Shown: positions 15,110-24,478, counted from the stretch's first letter. The stretch is DNA of 64,000 nt from Prevotella sp. (GCA_016291495.1 JAEEXI010000013.1:1-64000); one strand, 5' to 3'. Numbers and translations: made by a program. The notes: a model not told the origin generated them from the letters alone.

Positions 15110-16297
15110 ATGAAAGAACTACAACTGAAGTACGGATGTAATCCGAATCAAAAGCCCTCACGCATCTTCATGAAAGAGGGAGAGTTACCTATCGAAGTGA
15201 TTAACGGTCGTCCTGGCTATATCAACTTCCTGGATGCCTTTAACGCCTGGCAACTGGTGAAGGAGCTGAAGGCTGCCACGGGACTGCCTGCCGCTGCCTC
15301 GTTCAAGCATGTGTCGCCTGCAGGTGCCGCTGTGGGACTGCCCCTGAGCGATACGCTGAAGAAGATATACTTTGTGGATGACATTCAGGGACTCGACGAC
15401 TCACCCATTGCCTGTGCATACGCCAGGGCAAGAGGTGCAGACCGCATGTCGAGCTATGGTGACTTCGTAGCACTGAGTGACACTTGCGATGCCACGACAG
15501 CCCTGTTGCTGAAGCGTGAGGTGAGCGATGGTGTCATTGCACCTGACTATACTGCCGAGGCCATTGAGATATTGAAAGACAAGCGCAAAGGCACGTATAA
15601 CGTCATTAAGATTGATCCCACGTACAAGCCTGAACCCATTGAGACGAAGCAGTGCTTTGGCATTACTTTCGAACAGGGACGCAACGAAATCAAACTGGAC
15701 GCCCCCGCCTTGTTTGAAAACATCCCCACACAGAACAAGACTTTCACGGCAGAGGCAAAGCGTGACCTGATTATCGCCCTCATCACCCTGAAATATACGC
15801 AGTCGAACAGTGTCTGCTACGTCAAGGACGGACAGGCCATTGGCATCGGTGCTGGTCAGCAGAGCCGTATCCACTGTACTCGTCTGGCAGGCAACAAGGC
15901 CGACATCTGGTGGTTGCGCCAGCATCCGAAAGTGATGTCGTTGCCCTTCAAAGAGGGTATCCGTCGTGCGGACAGAGACAACACCATCGATGTGTATATC
16001 TCAGAAGATGAACACGACGACGTATTGCGTGATGGTGCCTGGCAGCAGTTCTTCACAGAACAGCCCGCTGTGCTGACGATGGCTGAGAAGAAAGAGTGGA
16101 TTGCCAAGAACACGAAAGTGGCACTGGGTTCTGATGCTTTCTTCCCCTTCGGCGATAACATCGAGCGTGCCCATAAGAGTGGTGTGGAATTCATCGCCCA
16201 GGCTGGCGGCTCCGTCCGCGATGACCACGTTATCATGACGTGCGACAAATACGGCATTGCTATGGCATTCACTGGTGTAAGGTTGTTCCACCACTAA
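15110..16297 (+). CDS. Stand-alone AICAR formyltransferase
   Basis: This 395-residue protein is a single-domain phosphoribosylaminoimidazolecarboxamide formyltransferase. It transfers a formyl group from 10-formyl-tetrahydrofolate to AICAR, the penultimate step of IMP synthesis. SFKHVSPAGAA carries the Lys66-His67 pair that matches the PurH catalytic Lys-His. Later blocks (KYTQSNSVCYVKDGQAIGIGAGQQSR, SDAFFPFGDNIERA, GGSVRDD) fit the family. The N-terminal IMP cyclohydrolase domain of classical PurH is absent, so either a full PurH or a separate cyclohydrolase must be encoded elsewhere. It has its own promoter and is followed by a repeat-flanked small gene. Confidence 0.85.
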   Translation: MKELQLKYGCNPNQKPSRIFMKEGELPIEVINGRPGYINFLDAFNAWQLVKELKAATGLPAAASFKHVSPAGAAVGLPLSDTLKKIYFVDDIQGLDDSPIACAYARARGADRMSSYGDFVALSDTCDATTALLLKREVSDGVIAPDYTAEAIEILKDKRKGTYNVIKIDPTYKPEPIETKQCFGITFEQGRNEIKLDAPALFENIPTQNKTFTAEAKRDLIIALITLKYTQSNSVCYVKDGQAIGIGAGQQSRIHCTRLAGNKADIWWLRQHPKVMSLPFKEGIRRADRDNTIDVYISEDEHDDVLRDGAWQQFFTEQPAVLTMAEKKEWIAKNTKVALGSDAFFPFGDNIERAHKSGVEFIAQAGGSVRDDHVIMTCDKYGIAMAFTGVRLFHH

Positions 16298-16298
16298 T

Positions 16299-16334
16299 TT
16301 AATGCTTAATGCATAATGCTTAATGCTTAATGAA
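16299..16334 (+). repeat. TTAATGCATAATGC repeat, left flank of the four-helix-bundle gene
   Basis: Units of TTAATGCTTAATGC-type sequence repeat about four times up to the start of the next gene. They are inverted relative to the TAAGCATTAAGAATTAAGCA repeats at 16694-16727. Confidence 0.7.
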
Positions 16335-16697
16335 ATGAAAGCAAAAGAAGATAATATCATTGCAGCAAAAAGCTATGCATTCGCTATACGTTGTGTGAAC
16401 CTGTATAAATTTCTTTATGAGGAAAAACATGATTCTTCTATAGGAAGACAATTAATGCGTAGCGGTACAAGCATTGGTGCTAATATTAAAGAAGCTATAC
16501 GTGGGTTTACGAAGGCTGATTTTACCGCGAAAATGAGTATTTCCCTCAAAGAAGCCAGTGAAACTGAATATTGGATTGAATTATTAAGAGACACTAATTA
16601 TATTACCAATCAACAGGCAGAAAGTCTATTGGAGGATTGCAGGGAACTCATTAAAATGTTAATGAAAATCATCAAAACTTCGCAAAATAGTAATTAA
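16335..16697 (+). CDS. Four-helix-bundle protein (23S rRNA IVS-protein family)
   Basis: The frame opens at ATG 16323, but the first codons (MLNE) are made of flanking repeat, so ATG 16335 is preferred, giving 120 residues. The pattern YAFAIRCVNLYKFLYEE ... IGRQLMRSGTSIGANIKEA ... KMSISLKEASETEYWIELL ... LLEDCRELIKML is the conserved four-helix bundle first seen in intervening sequences of bacterial 23S rRNA genes. Function is unknown; the free-standing genes often lie among repeats as here. Inverted AT-rich repeats flank it on both sides. Confidence 0.85.
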   Translation: MKAKEDNIIAAKSYAFAIRCVNLYKFLYEEKHDSSIGRQLMRSGTSIGANIKEAIRGFTKADFTAKMSISLKEASETEYWIELLRDTNYITNQQAESLLEDCRELIKMLMKIIKTSQNSN

Positions 16698-16727
16698 GCA
16701 TTAAGAATTAAGCATTAAGCATTATGA
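16694..16727 (+). repeat. TAAGCATTAAGAATTAAGCA repeat, right flank
   Basis: Three to four units of GCATTAAG-type sequence follow the four-helix-bundle gene. They are the inverted counterpart of the left flank at 16299-16334, so the gene sits in a short inverted-repeat cassette. Confidence 0.7.
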
Positions 16728-16918
16728 AAGAAGACGATTTTCAGAGTATTCTGGAGAATGGCATCTCGTTTGGTCGTGGCGGTGGACCCCATAAGGAGGA
16801 CGACAAAGTCAAGACCAAGGCGAAGAAGAAGAAATACATCACTGGTGCTCACGGTAGCGGCTCTGCACGACAGAAAGCCAAATACCGTGAGCAACGGGCC
16901 AATAGACATAAGAGGTGA
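16724..16918 (+). CDS. Small basic hypothetical protein
   Basis: This 64-residue open frame has an acidic start (MKEDDFQSILENG), a Gly-rich segment (GRGGGPHKEDD) and a strongly basic tail (KTKAKKKKY ... RQKAKYREQRANRHKR). The composition fits a nucleic-acid-binding or ribosome-associated peptide, but no family was recognised. Its start codon overlaps the end of the flanking repeat. It is probably a real small gene; function unknown. Confidence 0.5.
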   Translation: MKEDDFQSILENGISFGRGGGPHKEDDKVKTKAKKKKYITGAHGSGSARQKAKYREQRANRHKR

Positions 16919-16970
16919 GAGGTGAGAGGTAAGAGGTAAGAGGTGAGAGGTAAGAGGTGAGAAGGAAAAT
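16910..16970 (+). repeat. Purine-rich repeat (AGAGGTGAGAGGTA type)
   Basis: Units of GAGGTGA and GAGGTAA repeat about eight times between the small basic gene and the GH53 gene. A short copy also occurs near 12489-12502. Confidence 0.7.
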
Positions 16971-16987
16971 GCAAAACTACTAATAAA

Positions 16988-18298
16988 ATGAAGAAACTAT
17001 TACTACTACTGACAATAGCCACGTTGGGTTTGGCAGCCTCAGCACAAAATAAGTATAAATATGTGGGAGGTGATATTTCCATGCTGACGAAATACGAAGA
17101 GGCAGGCGTGGTCTATAAAGACAAGGACGGCAATACCATTAGTGACGTCATTGCCTTCTTCAAGCATGAAGGTATGAATGCCATGCGCGTCCGTTTGTTT
17201 GTCGACCCAACGCAGGACAATGATAAGGCCGTTTGTCAGGATTTGGAGTATGTTATGGCATTAGGCAAGCGCATCAAGGATGCAGGAATGAAGTTGATGC
17301 TCGACTTCCACTATAGCGACACGTGGGCAGACCCTAGCAAGCAATGGACGCCCAATGCGTGGAAGGATCTGACTGACGAACAACTTTACGAAAAAATTTA
17401 CGAATATACCAAAGACTGTCTCACAAAACTGAAGGCTGCTGGTGCCACCCCTGACTTCATTCAGACTGGTAACGAGATCAGCTATGGAATGCTGTGGGGC
17501 ACAAAAGCTGCTGTAGGCAACAATCAGGTCAATCGCTGTTACACAAACTCTTCTGAAGCCTATTGGACTCGTTTCTTCAATCTGCTGAAGAAAGCTGGTC
17601 AAGCTTGTCGTGAGGAATGTCCAGACGCAAAGATAATCATCCATAGCGAACGTACACCCAAGACTAACGTGCTAACAGACTACTTCGACCGCATGAAGAA
17701 TGCAGGCATTGACTACGACATTATCGGACTGAGTTACTATCCTGCTCATCACGGCAATCTGACAACAATGGAGAATGCACTGACAGCCCTGGAGAACAAG
17801 AACTATGGCAAGGACATCATGATAGTTGAGACAGGCTACAGCTACGCTTGGACTTTAGAAGACAAGAATAATGATGGTAAAGAGGACGGTTTTGATTATA
17901 CAGCGACATATCCTTACACCGAGGAAGGCCAGCGCCAATTCACTGCCGACCTGATTACGAAACTAAACAGTCACAGTAGCGTCAAGGGACTCTTCTGGTG
18001 GTGGCCCGAGGACAACGGCAACAAGAGCGTCACAGACAAATGGTGGAATGCAGCCCTTTACAACCACAATACGGGGAAGCCTTATGCGGCCCTCTACGAA
18101 CTGAAGAACTTCCTGCCTGCCGGCGATGCCAATAGCGACGGAACAGTGAATGTAACCGACGTCGTGGCTGTCGTAAACTATATCATGGGAAACGAGCCAG
18201 CAAACTTCAACAAAACTGCTGCAGACATGACTAATGACGGAGACATCAATGTGACGGATATCGTGAAGATTGTCAACGTCATCATGGGAAACAACTAG
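16988..18298 (+). CDS. Secreted GH53 endo-beta-1,4-galactanase with dockerin-like tail
   Basis: This 436-residue protein starts with a signal peptide (MKKLLLLLTIATLGLAASA). The body matches glycoside hydrolase family 53, which cuts beta-1,4-galactan side chains of pectin. TGNEISYG supplies the acid/base Glu163 and IVETGYSYAW the nucleophile Glu281. The last 65 residues hold two dockerin-like calcium-binding repeats (DANSDGTVNVTDVVAVVNYI and DGDINVTDIVKIVNVI). No SusC/SusD pair or other polysaccharide-use genes adjoin it, so it may serve a distant locus. It converges on, and overlaps by four bases, the efflux gene at 18295. Confidence 0.9.
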   Translation: MKKLLLLLTIATLGLAASAQNKYKYVGGDISMLTKYEEAGVVYKDKDGNTISDVIAFFKHEGMNAMRVRLFVDPTQDNDKAVCQDLEYVMALGKRIKDAGMKLMLDFHYSDTWADPSKQWTPNAWKDLTDEQLYEKIYEYTKDCLTKLKAAGATPDFIQTGNEISYGMLWGTKAAVGNNQVNRCYTNSSEAYWTRFFNLLKKAGQACREECPDAKIIIHSERTPKTNVLTDYFDRMKNAGIDYDIIGLSYYPAHHGNLTTMENALTALENKNYGKDIMIVETGYSYAWTLEDKNNDGKEDGFDYTATYPYTEEGQRQFTADLITKLNSHSSVKGLFWWWPEDNGNKSVTDKWWNAALYNHNTGKPYAALYELKNFLPAGDANSDGTVNVTDVVAVVNYIMGNEPANFNKTAADMTNDGDINVTDIVKIVNVIMGNN

Positions 18299-19626
18299 AA
18301 GTCCAATTCCTTTCCCCGATAGAAATCGAGAAGGCTGTTCTGATATAAATATTCGTAACGAGCCTGTACCAGGTCACTCTCCGCTTTCAGATAACGGACC
18401 TTGGCCTCGTTGAACTCCGTGATATTCGCCTTGCCATTCTCGTATTTCGCCTGAGCCAGACGGAAAGCATCCGCACTCGACTGGCGTGCCACCTCACTGC
18501 TCTCATATTTGGCATGTGCCGCCACCGCATTATAATAGACCTGTTGAATCTCCTTATAGAGCGACTTCTTCACGTTGTCGAGCTGCAACTGCTGATTCTC
18601 GCGGTCGATACGTGCGGAACGGATACTATTACGTGTCGAGAAACGGTTGAAGATGGGGATATTCAGGTTCAAGCTGATATACTGCGAGAAGTTATTCCTG
18701 ATTTGCGTGGAGAAATTATCCGCAGGCATTTCACTTACCTTGTAGTAGTTCGTCTGCAAACCACCACTCAACGTGAGCGTGGGATATAGCGCCGCCTGCG
18801 CAATCTTGATACTCTTCTCCGTAGCATTCAGGCGCAACTGCTCCGCCCTTACTTCAGGTTTGAAGAGAAGGGCTTCCTGAAATATCTGATCAGGATTTCC
18901 AAGATAATCCGGATGATCCTTAATAGCCGGACGAACGACAGAGAACCCTTCTGGTGTCGGCAACTCCAACAACTGCGACAAGGTAAGCAAAGACAAATGG
19001 AGGTTGTTCTGTGCCTGCGTCGCTGTCAACTGACTCTGGGCCAATGTGGCTTTCTGCTGCGAGACCTCTGCCCCACTCGCCTTTCCGTTCTCCAGGAATC
19101 GCTCCAAACGGACAACCTGCATGGAGTCAATCTCTATCTGTCGCACTGCCACATCGGCAATCTCCATATCATAGAGAATCTGTACAAAAGCCCTTGCCAC
19201 CTGCATACGGATATCGTTCTTCGCCTTCTCCAAGTCCTGTGTGGCAGCCTCCAGATTCAACTGGCTGAGTTTGATGTTGTTTGGAATCTGAAATCCCGTA
19301 AACAAGGGAACACTCGTTCCCAGGCTGAATGACGTAGAACTCGTGCTGCGATTGGTATAGGTATTGTCCATCGTCAGACCACGTCCGAAGGAAAAGCTCT
19401 CCCCCACAGTGCCGCTCAAATTAGGAAGACGACTGTTCCTGGCCGTCGAGAGCTGCAACTCACGCTGACGACACTGATTGCCTCTCTGCTTGATCTGCAG
19501 GTTATTGCTGACGGCATATTCCGTACACTGGCGGAGCGTCCACGCTTGCTGGGCGGAAGCTGGCTGTATTGCTGATAGTATAGTGACTAAAGTAGCTATA
19601 GTTCCTAAAAATAATCTCTTCCTCAT
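18295..19626 (-). CDS. TolC-family outer-membrane efflux protein
   Basis: This 443-residue protein has a signal peptide (to about residue 25, ending PASAQQ) and the repeated coiled-coil architecture of TolC-type outer-membrane factors. LRQCTEYAVSNNLQIKQ and a second matching half (near 250-440, with ARYEYLYQNSLLDFYRG at the end) are typical. It is the last gene of an export operon and would form the outer-membrane channel for the MacA/MacB-like proteins upstream. It follows the adaptor gene by six bases. Confidence 0.9.
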   Translation of the reverse strand: MRKRLFLGTIATLVTILSAIQPASAQQAWTLRQCTEYAVSNNLQIKQRGNQCRQRELQLSTARNSRLPNLSGTVGESFSFGRGLTMDNTYTNRSTSSTSFSLGTSVPLFTGFQIPNNIKLSQLNLEAATQDLEKAKNDIRMQVARAFVQILYDMEIADVAVRQIEIDSMQVVRLERFLENGKASGAEVSQQKATLAQSQLTATQAQNNLHLSLLTLSQLLELPTPEGFSVVRPAIKDHPDYLGNPDQIFQEALLFKPEVRAEQLRLNATEKSIKIAQAALYPTLTLSGGLQTNYYKVSEMPADNFSTQIRNNFSQYISLNLNIPIFNRFSTRNSIRSARIDRENQQLQLDNVKKSLYKEIQQVYYNAVAAHAKYESSEVARQSSADAFRLAQAKYENGKANITEFNEAKVRYLKAESDLVQARYEYLYQNSLLDFYRGKELDF

Positions 19627-19632
19627 GGCTGT

Positions 19633-20745
19633 TTACTTTTTATCATCGTCTGCTATGATCTCTGGACCACGCACCTTATCCTTGGTGGTCAGTCCCTTCT
19701 TAATCTCGATATTCACACCATCGCTGAGTCCCGTCGTGACCTGACGACGCTCGTAGGTCTTCTTACTCCCATTACCTTTTATCACATACACAAAAGTGGA
19801 GTCGCCAGAAAACTCGATAGCACTCTCAGGAATCGTCAAAGTCTTCTGTGCCTGAGCCAGTACGATCTCCGCATTGGCAGAATAACCTGAGCGCAACTTA
19901 TCGTCTTCTGCCACCTTGACGGCAGCCTTGATCTCAAACTGGTTGGCACCATTGTTCTCTACAGCCTTCGGAGAGATATATTCCAGCGAGGCATCGAACG
20001 TCAGGTCCTGCAGGGCACCTATGATAATCTTCATAGGCATACCGCTATAAAGCTGTCCTACCTCCGTCTCGTCGATATTACCACGGAAGATGAGGTCGTT
20101 CATGTTGGCGACACTCGCAATCGTCGTACCATCGTTAAAGGTGTTCGAGAGAATCACGGAGTTACCTACCTTCACAGGGATATCCAGGATGACGCCGCTG
20201 ATGGTGGAACGGACGAGGGTGGACGATGCACTGGCATTCGACTTTGACACACCATCGCGAACGACCTGCAAGGCATCCTGCGAAGCAGCCACCTCTTCCT
20301 TGGCCTGGTCCAACTTCTGTCGGATCTTGTCGAACTCGTCAGCAGACACCAACTGCTGATCGTAGAGGTTCTTCTCGCGTTCATAGTCAACCGACGCCTG
20401 TTTGAGATTCACATTAGCCAGACGTACACGACTCTCTGCAGATGAAAGCTGTGCCATATCCGGGATGACCTTCACCTTGGCAATAATCTCACCTTCCTGC
20501 ACATAGTCGCCTGGTTCCTTCAACAGTTCGGTGATGATACCGCTGATCTGGGGTTTCACATTCACCTCGTTGCGAGGCTCAATCTTACCAGTGATGATAG
20601 TGGTCTTCTTCACCTCGTTCATCTCAGGGGTGAACTCGCTATACACCACTTCCTTGGGTTGGCTCTTCTGCCACAGGAACACAAATGTTCCAATGAAAAT
20701 CAAAGCAATAAATGCTGCAATAATCAGTTTTCTGTACTTTTTCAT
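19633..20745 (-). CDS. MacA/HlyD-type periplasmic adaptor
   Basis: This 370-residue protein has an N-terminal membrane anchor (LIIAAFIALIFIGTFVFLW), a biotinyl-lipoyl-like hairpin domain (about 50-110 and 180-215), a coiled-coil hairpin (about 105-175) and beta-barrel and membrane-proximal domains to about 340. It would link the inner-membrane ABC permeases to the TolC-like channel. It sits 27 bases after the second permease gene in the same operon. Confidence 0.9.
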   Translation of the reverse strand: MKKYRKLIIAAFIALIFIGTFVFLWQKSQPKEVVYSEFTPEMNEVKKTTIITGKIEPRNEVNVKPQISGIITELLKEPGDYVQEGEIIAKVKVIPDMAQLSSAESRVRLANVNLKQASVDYEREKNLYDQQLVSADEFDKIRQKLDQAKEEVAASQDALQVVRDGVSKSNASASSTLVRSTISGVILDIPVKVGNSVILSNTFNDGTTIASVANMNDLIFRGNIDETEVGQLYSGMPMKIIIGALQDLTFDASLEYISPKAVENNGANQFEIKAAVKVAEDDKLRSGYSANAEIVLAQAQKTLTIPESAIEFSGDSTFVYVIKGNGSKKTYERRQVTTGLSDGVNIEIKKGLTTKDKVRGPEIIADDDKK

Positions 20746-20772
20746 ATCTATATGTTTTTTACCTTTTTACTA

Positions 20773-22032
20773 TTATTCGTCTCGCATCGCATCAACGGGT
20801 TTGATACTCATGGCACGTGCCGCAGGAGCCAATCCGGCAAGTACACCCATCAGACTCACCGTCAAGGCAGCGGCAATGGCTGTCCAGAAGCCTACTTGGA
20901 AGTGAGCCGTCACCATACCATCCTCCGTATTACCCAGTTCAAGCATCTGAAGAATCATCACTCCAAAGAGGATGCCACTCATTCCTGCCACCAGTGTCAG
21001 CACGATACTCTCGGAGATAATCTGCGAGAGAATCATACGGGGTGTGGCACCGATAGCACGACGGATACCTATCTCCGTGGTACGTTCACGCACAGTGACC
21101 ATCATGATATTCGACACACCAATGGCGCCTGCCAGCAGTGTTCCAAGTCCTACAAGCCAGATGAGGAAATTGACACCTTTGAAAAGATTGTCAAGCATCT
21201 GAAACAGCACTTCGGTATTGAACACCATCGCGCCCTGTTCATCCGTAGGATCCACGAAATGTGCCATGGTCACTGCCTCACGGATACGGTCTGCGATGCT
21301 CGACATCACAACACCCTCACGTCCCGTAGCCACCAACATATCCACCTGGTCGCCTCTATTGTATATCTGCTGCATCAGCGTCAGAGGAAGCGTCACCTTT
21401 TCCTCGGCACGTCCGTTGATATTCATATTCGCCGAGGCATAGTCCACACCGATTACTTCGTAGTAAGTAGAGTCAATACGGATGCTCTTGCCACAAGGGT
21501 CCCCACCCTCTTTGAATAGTTCCTTATAGATTTTCTTGCCAATGACACAGACCTTACGATGCTCTATCATGTCCATCTCATTGATATAACGACCATAGTA
21601 GAGCTTGGGGGCTACCACCAATGCGTATTCGGGCGATGTTCCCTGTACGCGTGGGGTGGTCTTCTGGTCACTATAGTAGGCCGTAGTCCCTCTATTCCAA
21701 GGAGAGAAGAGTACCGGTGCCACAATATCAAGTTCCGGGACGCGCTGGTGCAGACGGTGGATGTCATTGTAGTCCATACTCCACCAACGCCCCTTGCGGA
21801 AACCCTTGTACGCCTTCGAGGTCTGTTGTCCCCAAATAAACACGGTATTCTGGGCAAAGCCTTCGAAATTCTTCTCAAGCATCTCCTTCAGGCCATTGCC
21901 GCCTCCAATCAGTGCGATAAGCATAAAGACACCCCAGAACACACCGAAGCCTGTCAGGAAAGACCGTGACTTGTTACGAGTCAGGGTGTCGATAATCTCT
22001 CTATATGAATCTATATCTATCCTCATAATCAT
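20773..22032 (-). CDS. MacB-type ABC transporter permease (second)
   Basis: This 419-residue protein has the MacB layout: one N-terminal membrane helix (about 20-40), a large periplasmic MacB_PCD domain and three C-terminal membrane helices (about 285-400, the FtsX domain, with TVRERTTEIGIRRAIGA). It pairs with the permease upstream, which is equally long but distinct, so the transporter may be a heterodimer. MacB-like systems export peptides, siderophores or drugs rather than moving solutes across the inner membrane; the substrate here is unknown. Confidence 0.9.
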   Translation of the reverse strand: MIMRIDIDSYREIIDTLTRNKSRSFLTGFGVFWGVFMLIALIGGGNGLKEMLEKNFEGFAQNTVFIWGQQTSKAYKGFRKGRWWSMDYNDIHRLHQRVPELDIVAPVLFSPWNRGTTAYYSDQKTTPRVQGTSPEYALVVAPKLYYGRYINEMDMIEHRKVCVIGKKIYKELFKEGGDPCGKSIRIDSTYYEVIGVDYASANMNINGRAEEKVTLPLTLMQQIYNRGDQVDMLVATGREGVVMSSIADRIREAVTMAHFVDPTDEQGAMVFNTEVLFQMLDNLFKGVNFLIWLVGLGTLLAGAIGVSNIMMVTVRERTTEIGIRRAIGATPRMILSQIISESIVLTLVAGMSGILFGVMILQMLELGNTEDGMVTAHFQVGFWTAIAAALTVSLMGVLAGLAPAARAMSIKPVDAMRDE

Positions 22033-22059
22033 CTAGTATTTCTAGTTGAACCAGTTCGA

Positions 22060-23316
22060 CTAGTCAGCGCGAAGTGCCTCTATAGGTCTGATGCGACTGG
22101 CCTTATAGGCAGGTATCAGTCCTGCTATCGTCCCAGCGATGACCATCACCATCGTGGCCTCGAAACACACATCGAGTCCGACGGTCGGGTTGAGGAACAT
22201 CGTTGCCTGGAAGAGACCCGTATCAACCGTCTCATGACCTATCGTGGCATCCATGTACTCATTGGTGCAGATGCCCAATATCATTCCAATATAGCCGAAG
22301 AATGTCGTGATGATGACACTCTCGATAATAATCAACTTCAGGATACCCCAGGGTTTGGCACCTATCGCCTTGCGGATGCCGAACTCATGGGTACGCTCCT
22401 TCACCGTGATGAGCATGATGTTCGAGACACCCACGATACCAGAGAGTAACGTAAACAATCCTACTATCCAAAGAGCGGTGCGAATAATACCGATGCCCTG
22501 TTCCATCTGCAGATTCTGCGTATAGCGGTTCCACATCCAGACGGCACTCTCATCCTCGGGATGAGCCTGATGGTTGGCATTGATACGATGACGATAATCC
22601 GTCTCAAAGTCTTCATTCTCCGTCTCCGTTGTCAGTCCATGGAACGTGAATTCGATATTACCGGCATCATCCGTGTTGGCACCAAAAATACTCTTGATAG
22701 CAGAATAGGTGGAGAAAGCCTCTGCCTGACCCTGCTCCGTGTCTTTATAAATACCCACCACCTGAAACATGAAGTCATTGACCTTTACATACCGTCCCAG
22801 CAGTTTCTTATAGTCTTTGGGTTCCAACTCCTTCGCTTGTTTGTTACTCAGTACCAAGACCTTACGCTTACCTTTTTGGTCGATATCATTGACAAAACGA
22901 CCATACAACAGTTCCATCTTGTCTATCTTCGTATGGTTGGGATAGACACCCTGAATTGTCGTACTGATATATTCCTGGTCGTTGCTGATGGTAGCAGAGA
23001 TACTGTAACGTGCCCCTACTTCGTCAACATGATCCGTGAACTCGCCAGATGTTGCATCGATATCCCTCGTCTGCAAACGGATATTCCTGCCCTCCTTCAT
23101 TCCTTGATAGGCCTTTGTTGTCTGACCGCCAAAGACCACCATGGAATTAGAGAGGAAACGTTCACTCTGCTTCAGGTTGGCATTGATGAGTCCATTACCG
23201 GCACCCAGAAGGACGATGAGCATGAAGATACCCCACGCCACAGCGAAACCTGTGAGCGTGGTGCGCAGTTTATTACGCCGTGCTGTCTGCCATATTTCTG
23301 TAAGTATATCTCGCAT
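22060..23316 (-). CDS. MacB-type ABC transporter permease (first)
   Basis: This 418-residue permease has an N-terminal helix with TLTGFAVAWGIFMLIVLLGA, a periplasmic domain and a C-terminal FtsX domain (TVKERTHEFGIRKAIGAKP). It shares this layout with the next permease gene. It lies 38 bases after the ATPase gene. The two permeases and the ATPase probably form one complex. Confidence 0.9.
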   Translation of the reverse strand: MRDILTEIWQTARRNKLRTTLTGFAVAWGIFMLIVLLGAGNGLINANLKQSERFLSNSMVVFGGQTTKAYQGMKEGRNIRLQTRDIDATSGEFTDHVDEVGARYSISATISNDQEYISTTIQGVYPNHTKIDKMELLYGRFVNDIDQKGKRKVLVLSNKQAKELEPKDYKKLLGRYVKVNDFMFQVVGIYKDTEQGQAEAFSTYSAIKSIFGANTDDAGNIEFTFHGLTTETENEDFETDYRHRINANHQAHPEDESAVWMWNRYTQNLQMEQGIGIIRTALWIVGLFTLLSGIVGVSNIMLITVKERTHEFGIRKAIGAKPWGILKLIIIESVIITTFFGYIGMILGICTNEYMDATIGHETVDTGLFQATMFLNPTVGLDVCFEATMVMVIAGTIAGLIPAYKASRIRPIEALRAD

Positions 23317-23354
23317 AATCTTCTAGTATTTCTAGACAGTCTAGATTCTCTAGT

Positions 23355-24074
23355 CTATTTCATCAGTCCGCCACTGCCGAATGGTGAGGCATCGTGGTTC
23401 AAGTTCTCTTCGATTTGTCCAATCACACCGTCTTTGATATGCACAATCTTGTTCGTCTCGTTGGCCACACCACTTTCATGGGTCACCACAACGATAGTCA
23501 TACCCTCATCCTGATTCAGGTGCTTCAGCAACTGCATCACTTCGACACTAGTCTTTGAATCCAATGCACCCGTAGGCTCATCGGCAAGGATGATTTGCGG
23601 CTTGGTAATCAAAGCACGGGCAATAGCTACACGCTGACGCTGTCCACCAGAGAGTTCGTTGGGGTAATGCTCCGCCCAATCCAGAAGACCTAGACGTTCC
23701 AGATATTCCAGAGCAAGGGTGTGCCGCTTTTTACGCGACACCCCTTGATAAAAAAGTGGCAACTCAACATTTTCTACTGCTGTTTTAAATGATATCAAGT
23801 TAAACGACTGGAAGATAAAACCTATCATTTTGTTGCGATATTCGGCAGCACGGGTCTCGGAGAGGTTCCAGATGGGAACACCTGCGAGTTCGTAGGTACC
23901 TGAGTCGTAGTTGTCAAGAATACCTAATATATTTAATAAGGTACTCTTACCTGAGCCTGATGCTCCCATGATGCTGACGAACTCTCCCTTCGCTATGTCA
24001 AGGGATATACCCTTCAGCACGTGGAGCGGCTGTGCACCCTGATAGGTTTTGTTGATGTCTTTTAAATGTATCAT
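23355..24074 (-). CDS. LolD/MacB-type ABC transporter ATPase
   Basis: This 239-residue ATPase has a Walker A motif (GASGSGKST), Q-loop (FQSFNLIS), signature LSGGQRQRVAIARAL, Walker B (ILADEPTGALDS) and the switch His (VVTHES). It belongs to the short ATPases that power MacB/LolCDE-type systems. It follows the GntR gene by 23 bases and precedes the two permeases. Confidence 0.95.
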   Translation of the reverse strand: MIHLKDINKTYQGAQPLHVLKGISLDIAKGEFVSIMGASGSGKSTLLNILGILDNYDSGTYELAGVPIWNLSETRAAEYRNKMIGFIFQSFNLISFKTAVENVELPLFYQGVSRKKRHTLALEYLERLGLLDWAEHYPNELSGGQRQRVAIARALITKPQIILADEPTGALDSKTSVEVMQLLKHLNQDEGMTIVVVTHESGVANETNKIVHIKDGVIGQIEENLNHDASPFGSGGLMK

Positions 24075-24097
24075 GAAAATAAACTTTTACCTTAGTT

Positions 24098-24478
24098 TTA
24101 TCCATTTGACGTTGTTACCTCACCAGAAGTTGCAACATATGCATCTTTAACATCTTCTAACGTGATACCTAACAATTGCATCTGTCGGAAGAGTTCTGGC
24201 AAGCGTTCTTTCATGAATTCCTTCTTACGTTCCTTGAGAATCTGCTTCTTCGCTCCTTTCGTCACAAAGTAGCCGAGTCCCCTCTTATTATATATAATGT
24301 TCGCACGAGCCAACTCTTCATAAGCCTTGACGGCAGTGTTGGTGTTCACCTCCAGTAGGACAGCATACTCTCTGACAGAGGGGATGCGATCGTCATCCTT
24401 GTAGGTGTCTGCGAGAATCTCATCACAGAGGCGGTCCGCCATCTGGATATATATCGCTTTATCATTTGTAAAATTCAT
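24098..24478 (-). CDS. YtrA-subfamily GntR transcriptional regulator
   Basis: The frame opens at 24490, but ATG 24478 gives an ATGA overlap with the upstream stop and is preferred, yielding 126 residues. The GntR winged helix is clear (YIQMADRLCDEILADTY, RIPSVREYAVLLEVNTNTAVKAYEEL, RGLGYFVTKGA). The effector domain is only a short helical tail, typical of YtrA, which represses ABC transporter operons. It lies between the two ABC systems. An inverted repeat at the operon promoter (26254-26277) is the probable binding site. Confidence 0.9.
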   Translation of the reverse strand: MNFTNDKAIYIQMADRLCDEILADTYKDDDRIPSVREYAVLLEVNTNTAVKAYEELARANIIYNKRGLGYFVTKGAKKQILKERKKEFMKERLPELFRQMQLLGITLEDVKDAYVATSGEVTTSNG

